A stretch of 6,904 nucleotides of DNA, from the NCBI GenBank assembly GCA_900772575.1, contig CAAHEN010000220.1:1-6904 (forward strand). Direction: 5' to 3'. Shown one piece after another: positions 1 through 5,609 of the stretch. How positions within the stretch are numbered: position 1 is the stretch's first letter; each line of letters opens with the position of its first letter. Origin of the DNA: Bacteroidaceae bacterium (lineage in GTDB: Bacteria; Bacteroidota; Bacteroidia; Bacteroidales; Bacteroidaceae). Under the pieces are notes generated by a model. That model saw only the letters and a program-made list of their open reading frames with translations, searched no databases and was not told where the DNA came from. A program made the translations under genes and the position numbers.

Positions 1-1
1 C

Positions 2-751
2 TCTGCCCGCCAGTGCGGCATCGACAATGCCTGCGGAGAGTACACCATTCACGCCGATCCTGACGACTGGGTGGAGCCGGACATGCTGGAAACGCTCTAC
101 AACAAGGCGAACGAAGAGGGTGCGGATATGGTGATTTGCGATTATATACTAGAATTTCCTTCAAAGAGCATTCCTGTTTACTACCAGTTAGAAGAATACA
201 GTCCTTTGCTGGTATTCGAAAAAATGACCTGCGGACTATCCTGCGCCCTTTGGAATAAATTGGTTAGACGTTCATGCTATGGCACTGGAAATGTTTTATT
301 TCCAGTTGGATGTGATGTTTTTGAAGACTTGTTTGTCAATGCTTCCTTACTGATAAAAAGTGTGAGGCGGATAGCATACATCCATCGCCCTTTGTACCAT
401 TATACACAACAACTGAATGAGAATTCGCTCTTCTCGAGATTCACACTGGAAAAGTTGTTGCAAGAGAGAGAGGTTACGAGAGGAATAGAACGGCTATTGG
501 GAGGACGCTGCCAACAGGCTATAGACAATCTGAGAACAATTGAGGCCTACATCTGCTTTTACCACCACTTTTTCTCGTCTTCCTATTTTAGAAGATACTA
601 TGCGAGTGAAATGTCTTCGTACAAGAGAAGTAGTGTGTCGCACATGCAGAAGTTCGTGGTGATGGCCTCTGCAAGTGGCTGGCAGTGGCTGATATATCCG
701 TCTTACTCTTTATTAAGAAAACTGCGTTCGATGATAGGCTCATCTTGTTAA
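2..751 (+). CDS. GT2 family glycosyltransferase, 5' end outside window
   Basis: This is the 3' portion (249 visible residues) of a family 2 glycosyltransferase with a GT-A fold. Such enzymes transfer a sugar from a nucleotide-sugar to a lipid-linked repeat unit on the cytoplasmic face of the inner membrane. The frame is open from base 2, so the gene began upstream; a GTG at 71 falls after the catalytic motif and is not the start. Visible residues 17-23 read HADPDDW, the metal- and nucleotide-binding DxD region typical of GT2 enzymes. Further on, the pattern around IAYIHRPLYHYTQQLNENS resembles the acceptor-side segment of capsule GT2 proteins. The N-terminal Rossmann-like part (DDGSTD motif) must lie outside the window. 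The first ~130 bp are about 60% GC and the rest about 38%, so the gene may be a recombinant. The family call is firm; the sugar and linkage cannot be told. Confidence 0.9.
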   Translation, partial: SARQCGIDNACGEYTIHADPDDWVEPDMLETLYNKANEEGADMVICDYILEFPSKSIPVYYQLEEYSPLLVFEKMTCGLSCALWNKLVRRSCYGTGNVLFPVGCDVFEDLFVNASLLIKSVRRIAYIHRPLYHYTQQLNENSLFSRFTLEKLLQEREVTRGIERLLGGRCQQAIDNLRTIEAYICFYHHFFSSSYFRRYYASEMSSYKRSSVSHMQKFVVMASASGWQWLIYPSYSLLRKLRSMIGSSC

Positions 752-774
752 ATATAAGATTGTACCGTTTTTTT
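742..774 (+). other. Weak hairpin followed by a T7 run after the first GT2 gene
   Basis: Bases 742-748 can pair with 754-760 (seven pairs, one of them G-T, five-base loop containing the stop codon of the first gene). A run of seven T follows at 768-774. The stem has only two G-C pairs and the T run is seven bases away from it, so this is a poor intrinsic terminator at best. Because the next gene starts 48 bp after the stop and belongs to the same pathway, read-through is the more likely outcome. A T7 run can also vary in length, but here it is outside any coding frame. Confidence 0.2.
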
Positions 775-799
775 GAGATGGGGTTTAAATAGATTGATT

Positions 800-1927
800 A
801 TGCAGCTCTATACTATTTACATACTTAAGATAGTATTGTATTTTGTCCTGATGTTCTCAATGTATGGTGTTGTGCGTTATTATCGGAAACGCAACAAAAA
901 TCTTCCTTGGGTAGTGATATTTCTTATGAGCATAGCCTATGGATACTATTCTCTAATGATAGGTAGTCCAGCTTTAGGGTCAGATAGAGGTAACTATGCT
1001 ACATGTTATGTCAGCAATTATGATGTTTCCGAGCGGGAGTCCCCTGGACTAAATTGGGCTTATGGGATATTACGCCCTATTTCATTAGAACCTAATTTCC
1101 TTTTTATTACATTTGCTACATGCTATATGTTGCTTACGCTGATTGTCATAAGATACTACCGGTCAATGTCAGCTAGAGCTTTCTTATTTTTGTTGTGTTC
1201 GCTTTATCCATTGACCGGCTTTTACTTGTTGAAACAGTGTATCTCACAAGTTCTAGCTTCTATGTCTTTACTGCTAATTTTGTATAGTTCCAAATTTAAT
1301 GGTATACGTTTGTGGTCAAAGAAAATATTGTATTTGGTGTTGGCCGTATTTCTACTATGGGGGGCTGTAGCATTCCATGAGGCTGCATATGTAGTTTGTT
1401 TAGTTGCTGTGGCTTTATTGTTCTGGCATATAAAAATGATCAGGGTAAGTACACTTGTTTGTTCCTCAGTTGGCATTGTTGTTGGTGGGCTTATGTTACG
1501 AACTTTATTAGCAAACATAGGTGCTCACTCTGAGAACTTAGCTAACCAAACAACTATTTATGCAGATGGAACAGAAGGAAATGTATCTAATATATTTACC
1601 TTTATCAAGGGAATGCCTTTTTATGTAATGACATATATAGCCTTGGTATGGCGCAAGCGTTTGAATGTCTCTGTAGAGGAATATGACAAGTATTTATTGT
1701 TTCTACTAATCATTTCGTGTTCTACTTTTGCATCTAGCTTTAATTATTGGCTCTATCGCTTTTCCTTTTATTTTTACATTCCCGCCTTGTCTTTTTGCTA
1801 TTGGCTGTATGTCAGGTTAAAAGAGAAGGGCGTATCGGGAAAATGGTATGAATGGAGCTTTTATATAACCCTTCTTCTTTCAATTAAAGAAATTTCACAA
1901 TATTACTTTTTATATGGAGGCTTATGA
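800..1927 (+). CDS. EpsG/Wzy-like polysaccharide polymerase (multispanning membrane protein)
   Basis: This 375-residue protein is almost entirely hydrophobic, with about 10-12 predicted membrane segments, starting with one over residues 4-25. It resembles EpsG-family proteins, which are thought to polymerise lipid-linked repeat units on the outer face of the inner membrane. Family-like features are a polar loop with GSDRGNYATCY after the second segment, a YPLTGFYLLKQCISQ stretch at the start of a later helix, and an AFHEAAY motif where EpsG proteins usually have a conserved His. ATG 800 is preferred; the frame also opens at TTG 773, but those nine extra residues (RWGLNR and neighbours) are not membrane-like. 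Sampled blocks are about 28% GC, the lowest in the window, as is common for Wzy-type genes that move between strains. Its stop overlaps the next start as ATGA. The polymerase role is inferred from topology, motifs and context; a flippase is less likely at this length. Confidence 0.8.
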   Translation: MQLYTIYILKIVLYFVLMFSMYGVVRYYRKRNKNLPWVVIFLMSIAYGYYSLMIGSPALGSDRGNYATCYVSNYDVSERESPGLNWAYGILRPISLEPNFLFITFATCYMLLTLIVIRYYRSMSARAFLFLLCSLYPLTGFYLLKQCISQVLASMSLLLILYSSKFNGIRLWSKKILYLVLAVFLLWGAVAFHEAAYVVCLVAVALLFWHIKMIRVSTLVCSSVGIVVGGLMLRTLLANIGAHSENLANQTTIYADGTEGNVSNIFTFIKGMPFYVMTYIALVWRKRLNVSVEEYDKYLLFLLIISCSTFASSFNYWLYRFSFYFYIPALSFCYWLYVRLKEKGVSGKWYEWSFYITLLLSIKEISQYYFLYGGL

Positions 1928-2793
1928 TAACTATATTTACACCTACTTTTAATCGAGCATACTCTCTGCCGGACCTGTATGCTAGCCTATGTAGGCAAAC
2001 ATGCAAGGATTTTGAGTGGCTTGTTGTTGACGACGGTTCAACAGACAATACTACAGAACTATTTGATACTTGGAACAAAGAAGCTGAGTTCCCTATTCGT
2101 TATGTAAAACAAGAAAATGGAGGTAAACATCTGGCTATCAACCACGGTGTAAGATTGGCAAGGGGGGGGCTATTTTTTATTGTTGATAGCGACGATTACT
2201 TGATAGACAATGCTATTGAAAAAATAAGTGGAATTTATGCGGGTATAGCCGCTAAGAGTTCCTTCGCAGGGCTAGCTGGTTTGAAAATAGCACCAGGCAA
2301 CGTTTCCGTATCTACTGGTTGGAAGGGACACGACATTGATACGACAGCCATAGACATCAGATATAAATATGGCATAGAGGGTGATTTGGCAGAGGTGTTT
2401 CGCACAGACATTCTCCGACAATTTCCCTTCCCCGAGATTGAAAAAGAGAAGTTCTGCACGGAGGCACTGGTATGGAACCGCATAGCTAAGGCTGGTTACA
2501 AACTTCGCTATACGCAAGTTCCAATCTATATTTGTGAGTATCGCGCAGACGGTCTGACGGCAGCGTCCATTAACTTGCGTCGCCGTAATCCCATTGCCAC
2601 CACGCTCTTCTATGCAGAATTGGCACATATGCCTGTTCCACTCTTGGTGAAGTTTAAGGCGCATATAAATTTTTGGCGTTTTGCTGGGAATAGTTCTTGT
2701 CGAAGAGCTAAGAAACTAAGGATGTTTTCTTTTCCTATGCTTCTAGCTTGGCCGTTTGGCTTTTTTATGAGATTAAACGACGGCAGAAGATGA
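1924..2793 (+). CDS. GT2 family glycosyltransferase with an internal G8 tract
   Basis: This complete 289-residue GT-A enzyme is expected to add one sugar to the growing repeat unit at the cytoplasmic side of the inner membrane. The N-terminus MITIFTPTFNRAYSL is the usual GT2 first strand. Residues 34-41 carry LVVDDGST, the nucleotide-binding Asp pair, and residues 88-91 are DSDD, the metal-binding motif. A later segment around residues 175-182 (EKEKFCTE) lies in the region that in GT2 enzymes supplies the catalytic base. The start is fixed by the ATGA overlap with the polymerase gene, and the stop overlaps the next start the same way, suggesting translational coupling across three genes. Codons 80-82 are AGG GGG GGG, giving eight consecutive G at 2162-2169 just before DSDD, which could make expression phase-variable. 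GC is about 42-48% in sampled blocks. Family call is firm; donor and acceptor are unknown. Confidence 0.93.
   Translation: MITIFTPTFNRAYSLPDLYASLCRQTCKDFEWLVVDDGSTDNTTELFDTWNKEAEFPIRYVKQENGGKHLAINHGVRLARGGLFFIVDSDDYLIDNAIEKISGIYAGIAAKSSFAGLAGLKIAPGNVSVSTGWKGHDIDTTAIDIRYKYGIEGDLAEVFRTDILRQFPFPEIEKEKFCTEALVWNRIAKAGYKLRYTQVPIYICEYRADGLTAASINLRRRNPIATTLFYAELAHMPVPLLVKFKAHINFWRFAGNSSCRRAKKLRMFSFPMLLAWPFGFFMRLNDGRR
2162..2169 (+). repeat. G8 homopolymer inside the GT2 gene, candidate phase-variation tract
   Basis: Eight G residues in a row (after A2161, before C2170) span codons 80-82, followed shortly by a T6 run at 2173-2178. In the length seen the frame is open. With nine G the frame would reach a TGA six codons after the tract; with seven G it would reach a TGA about a dozen codons on. 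Either change removes the DSDD motif and the rest of the enzyme. Runs of this kind are known contingency switches in surface-sugar genes of other bacteria (Campylobacter, Helicobacter, Neisseria); its activity here is inference. Confidence 0.5.
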
Positions 2794-3890
2794 AAATACT
2801 GCATATTATTACGAACCTTCAGACAGGTGGTGCTGAGAAATTGATGGTAGACCTGCTACCCCGTATGAAAGATATGGGATATGAGGTGGATCTACTACTC
2901 TTTGATGGCATGCATAGCCCCTTCTATGAAATGCTTAAAGAGAATGGTGTGTCCATCCATGTTCTGGGGCACATACACAATGTATACCATCCACTCTATC
3001 TATTTCGTCTTGCCCGTTTCCTGTGTCGGCATCATTATGACATCATTCATACGCACAATACAGCTCCACAGCTGTTTGCTGCTATCAGTAGCATATTTTG
3101 CTCTGTCGTACTGGTTACAACAGAGCATAGTACATCTAACCGTCGTCGAAATTGGACTTGGTATAGGCCTATAGACCGCTGGATGTACCAACGTTACGCC
3201 CGTATTATTTGCATTAGTGATGCAGCGGAAAAGAATCTGCGTGAGTATTTGGGTGTAAATTATGGGGCAAAAATATGTACTATATATAATGGTATAGACG
3301 TACAGCGGTTTGCTTCAGCCAAACCGGCAACGGATCTTATGGCTTCGAAAAATAAAAAGACCATTGTAATGGTGGCCCGCTTCACCTACCAAAAGGATCA
3401 AGATACATTGATACGGGCTATGGCGTTCTTATCAAAGGATGAGTGGGAAGTGTGGCTGGTAGGTGATGGCGAACGAAAAGAGGCGCTTAAAAATTTGGCT
3501 GCAATGGAGGGCGTTGCCAATAATGTGCGTTTCCTTGGCCTACGTATGGATATACCCAGTGTGCTGAAAGCCGCGGATGTGATCGTCATGTCGTCACACT
3601 TCGAAGGTTTGTCACTTTCAAACATAGAGGGCATGTCCGCCGGTAAACCATTTTTAGCTAGCGATGTGGATGGGCTGCGAGAAGTTACGGCAGGTGCAGG
3701 CATTCTTTTCCCTCATGAGGATGCAAAGGCGTTGGCAAATCATATACAGCACCTCGGTAGTTCTCCTACCTTATCTATTGAAGTTGCCACAAAATGCAAG
3801 GAACGTGCCCTACAATATGACATTAGGACTATGGCTCAAAATTATTGTGAGGTGTATAAAGCCTTATTGGCTGGAGCCGGTTTAAGGTAG
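2790..3890 (+). CDS. GT4 family glycosyltransferase (GT-B fold)
   Basis: This complete 366-residue retaining GT-B enzyme belongs to family GT4. It would transfer a hexose-type sugar from a nucleotide-sugar to the lipid-linked acceptor. The N-terminal domain opens with MKILHIITNLQTGGAEK, the usual first strand and Gly-rich acceptor loop, and carries YDIIHTHN at 83-90. The linker IYNGID (165-170) leads to the donor-binding domain, with VARFTYQKD holding the expected Arg197 and Lys202. The E-x7-E motif is E272 to E280 (EGLSLSNIE), followed by GMSAGKP instead of the commoner AMAxGxP. The start is ATG 2790, overlapping the previous stop as ATGA; the frame also extends to TTG 2748, but those 14 residues do not fit the fold. 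It is the last gene before a 663-bp gap. Family call is firm; sugar specificity is not readable. Confidence 0.93.
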   Translation: MKILHIITNLQTGGAEKLMVDLLPRMKDMGYEVDLLLFDGMHSPFYEMLKENGVSIHVLGHIHNVYHPLYLFRLARFLCRHHYDIIHTHNTAPQLFAAISSIFCSVVLVTTEHSTSNRRRNWTWYRPIDRWMYQRYARIICISDAAEKNLREYLGVNYGAKICTIYNGIDVQRFASAKPATDLMASKNKKTIVMVARFTYQKDQDTLIRAMAFLSKDEWEVWLVGDGERKEALKNLAAMEGVANNVRFLGLRMDIPSVLKAADVIVMSSHFEGLSLSNIEGMSAGKPFLASDVDGLREVTAGAGILFPHEDAKALANHIQHLGSSPTLSIEVATKCKERALQYDIRTMAQNYCEVYKALLAGAGLR

Positions 3891-3900
3891 GCGTGTGTCT

Positions 3901-3921
3901 GGAGTAGGGATGCTCCTATCC
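3901..3921 (+). other. Short hairpin just after the first GT4 gene
   Basis: GGA plus TAGG (3901-3903 and 3905-3908, one bulged G) can pair with CCTATCC at 3915-3921 around a six-base loop. It sits 10 bp after the stop codon. No T-rich run follows, so it is not a standard intrinsic terminator; it might protect the 3' end of the upstream message or be chance. Confidence 0.25.
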
Positions 3922-3977
3922 AATTTGCCAGATAATAAATTCCTCTTCTACACAGATCGCACAGGTGACTGCAAGTT

Positions 3978-3985
3978 TATATTTG
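3978..3985 (+). promoter_or_regulatory. Bacteroidales-type -7 box candidate (TATATTTG)
   Basis: TATATTTG matches the TAnnTTTG -7 consensus described for Bacteroides sigma factors. No TTTG-like -33 element is visible at the expected distance upstream. A transcript from here would have a leader of roughly 560 nt before the GT4 gene at 4554. A match to six fixed bases in a gap this size is not rare, so support is weak. Confidence 0.2.
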
Positions 3986-4345
3986 AGTTTAATGTTCTAT
4001 TGTAGTTGGTAGCTCTACTGGCCTGGTTCTTTATAGGGGGATGCCGGTTCTGTACAATATTGCATTTCAAAAACGCAGACGGATTGCTAAACCTACGAAC
4101 GATCATTGAATATACTACCACCCCCTACGCAAGCACAGCCTGTGAAATGTCAACGAACCGTGCGAAGTCTCAGATATGTATTGATCCCTTCAGTTACTTT
4201 TCCTTACTTCCATTGAAGATGTAAGACTGTGCACGTCACACTAAACACGCAACACACGCTCCATACACCATTTCCTTCAGTCTGACGGATTTCACGCGCC
4301 ATATTTGGTTGGAAACCCATCCTTCGGCTAGGTGAGTGAGGTTTT

Positions 4346-4430
4346 AGCCTTCCTTTAAAAGTCGCACATAGGAAAGATATGGTCTGGAGACGTGATTGGG
4401 AACTTATCCCGTTCTCCTGCTGGGAAGGCT
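4346..4430 (+). other. Nested inverted repeats, possible RNA structure in the leader
   Basis: AGCCTTCC at 4346-4353 is the exact reverse complement of GGAAGGCT at 4423-4430. Inside it, GGAGA at 4386-4390 pairs with TCTCC at 4413-4417, and inside that GGGA at 4398-4401 pairs with TCCC at 4407-4410. This gives a three-level fold about 85 nt long. It matches no riboswitch or RNA family I can name. One 8-bp pair at this spacing is expected by chance in a gap of this size, so only the nesting makes it notable. Confidence 0.25.
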
Positions 4431-4484
4431 CTATACATAAATATTTTTAATTGGCGGTGCTATAAACCACACCTGATATCTAGC

Positions 4485-4500
4485 CCACCACAATCGGTGG
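4485..4500 (+). other. GC-rich hairpin ahead of the second GT4 gene
   Basis: CCACC at 4485-4489 pairs with GGTGG at 4496-4500 around a six-base loop. It lies 53 bp before the ATG of the next gene and is not followed by a T run, so it is not a normal terminator on this strand. It may belong with the larger fold just upstream as part of an untranslated leader. Confidence 0.25.
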
Positions 4501-4553
4501 AGCGAGGGGTACGATGATGCCGCTCTGTTGTAGTGTCTCTATATATAACATAT

Positions 4554-5609
4554 ATGCTAATATTACAAGTGATCACGGGTTCCGGACTCGGAGGTGCACA
4601 GTCCGTTGTGGCCTGTCTGTCCAATGCGCTTTGTCGGGAGCACCGTGTGGTGGTCGTGGCCGGTGAGGGTGACGGGAAGTTCTGGACACAACTCGACGAT
4701 CGAATTAAGCGTGAGTCTTGTCCGACGCTCAAGAGGTCTATCTCCCCACTAAACGACCTGCGCACCATTGTCGCCCTGCGCCAGCTGTGGCGCAAGTATC
4801 GTCCGGATGTCGTCCATCTGCATTCGTCCAAGGCCGGCATGCTTGGCCGTGTGGCTTTTCCAAAAGGCCGCATTGTCTACACCGTCCACGGCTTTGACTC
4901 CATCCGGCTGGCTTACCGTAGGCTGCTGCCTATAGAGCGCCTGATGCAGCACCGGTGCGCCGCGATTGTTGGTGTCAGCCAGTATGATGAACGCAACCTG
5001 AGGGCCGAGGGTATCACGCACCATGTCTCAGTCGTTTACAACGGCATAGAGGACATGCCGCGAGAGGCAGGGAAATCGTTGCCGTGGCCAGTGCCGAATA
5101 CTTACACTAAGAGTGTTCTCTGTATAGCCCGTTTGTCCCCTCCAAAAAGGCTGGATCTCTTTCTGGATGTCGCGCGGTGTTTGCCGCAGTATGCTTTTGT
5201 CTGGATTGGCAACCAACATGATGTGAACCAAGAGGGTATGCCCTCCAACGTGTTTTTCCTTGGTAACCGGCCTGTCGCAGCTCGTTATTGTGCCAAGGCC
5301 GACCTCTTTATGCTGCCGAGCAACTATGAGGGGCTGCCCATGGTCATTCTTGAGGCAATGGCCGCTGGACTTCCCATTGTGGCCAGCAACGTCGGCGGTG
5401 TGAATGAGATAGTCCGTGACGGCATCAACGGTTACGCCGCCACGAACGATGCTGCCTTGTTTGCCAGCCGTATCGACGGAATATTGTCCGACAGTGCTCG
5501 GCAGGCGGCTTTCTCCCACGCTTCCCGCAAGCGCTTCGAGCGTGACCTGACAGCAGGTCGTATGGTGTACGGCTATATGAAAATCTATGTCCAGCTCCAG
5601 CATCGCTGA
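4554..5609 (+). CDS. GT4 family glycosyltransferase (GT-B fold)
   Basis: This complete 351-residue GT4 enzyme is distinct from the one upstream. The N-terminus MLILQVITGSGLGGAQ gives the first strand and Gly-rich loop, and residues 86-97 read VVHLHSSKAGML, a His/Ser/Lys-containing acceptor-side motif common in this group, followed by VYTVHGFDS. In the C-terminal donor domain, IARLSPPKR carries Arg193 and Lys198, and E259 to E267 (EGLPMVILE) forms the E-x7-E motif, followed by AMAAGLPIVASNVGG, a textbook GT4 ending. ATG 4554 is chosen because the fold begins there; a GTG at 4533 would add only MSLYITY. Sampled blocks are 57-65% GC, clearly higher than the genes before the gap, so it likely belongs to the conserved flank. 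Its end overlaps the next gene by 23 bp. It should add a sugar to the lipid-linked repeat unit, probably early; the specificity is unknown. Confidence 0.93.
   Translation: MLILQVITGSGLGGAQSVVACLSNALCREHRVVVVAGEGDGKFWTQLDDRIKRESCPTLKRSISPLNDLRTIVALRQLWRKYRPDVVHLHSSKAGMLGRVAFPKGRIVYTVHGFDSIRLAYRRLLPIERLMQHRCAAIVGVSQYDERNLRAEGITHHVSVVYNGIEDMPREAGKSLPWPVPNTYTKSVLCIARLSPPKRLDLFLDVARCLPQYAFVWIGNQHDVNQEGMPSNVFFLGNRPVAARYCAKADLFMLPSNYEGLPMVILEAMAAGLPIVASNVGGVNEIVRDGINGYAATNDAALFASRIDGILSDSARQAAFSHASRKRFERDLTAGRMVYGYMKIYVQLQHR

Larger units (their letters stand above)
3889..4224 (+). pseudogene. Possible decayed gene remnant (glycosyltransferase-like start)
   Basis: One frame, starting as soon as the upstream gene ends, runs to 4224 with a single interruption (TAG at 4003-4005). 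Its first part includes SGVGMLLSNLPDNKFLFYTD, which looks like the start of some GT4 enzymes, where a Gly-rich loop is followed by a helix and a strand ending in a phrase such as LPDNxFxFYT. The part after the TAG (WFFIGGCRF, then a Thr- and Cys-rich tail) matches nothing I recognise. No full domain or catalytic motif is present. It could be the eroded end of a cassette exchange or simply a chance open frame. The resemblance is a judgement by eye, and confidence is low. Confidence 0.22.
3891..4553 (+). other. 663-bp gene-free gap between the two GT4 genes
   Basis: No frame on either strand holds a convincing complete gene here; the longest open stretches are about 70 residues with protein-unlike composition. 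GC is around 43-45% in sampled blocks, between its AT-rich left side and GC-rich right side. The gap stands out in an operon whose other genes overlap or lie 28-48 bp apart. It includes the possible coding remnant on its left, a promoter-like sequence at 3978, and several potential stems between 4346 and 4500. Likely explanations are a gene lost after cassette exchange or an untranslated leader for the downstream genes. I see no insertion-sequence ends, tRNA or CRISPR repeats. Confidence 0.75.

Noticed and set aside
773..799. TTG-initiated extension of the polymerase gene
   Set aside because: It adds nine polar residues ahead of the first membrane helix and starts in a T7 run; the ATG at 800 fits membrane topology better.
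2748..2789. TTG-initiated extension of the first GT4 gene
   Set aside because: The extra residues precede the standard first strand (MKILHIIT), and the ATG at 2790 gives a standard ATGA overlap.
2881..3174. Second + strand frame of 97 codons inside the first GT4 gene
   Set aside because: It is fully contained in a strongly supported gene in another frame, and its Cys/Ile/Tyr-rich translation is typical of an out-of-frame shadow.
3891..4553. Mobile-element or group II intron remnant in the gap
   Set aside because: I looked for terminal inverted repeats, flanking duplications, transposase or reverse transcriptase motifs and a domain V-like hairpin and found none.
4530..4560. TATATA-rich palindromic stretch as an operator or promoter
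   Set aside because: It is a simple AT repeat right at the start codon with no matching -7/-33 arrangement; low-complexity sequence explains it.
4460..4873. Open frame of 137 codons on the - strand across the gap and the start of the second GT4 gene
   Set aside because: Two thirds of it is antisense to a clear GT4 enzyme, and the Arg/Ser/Thr-rich translation has no recognisable domain.
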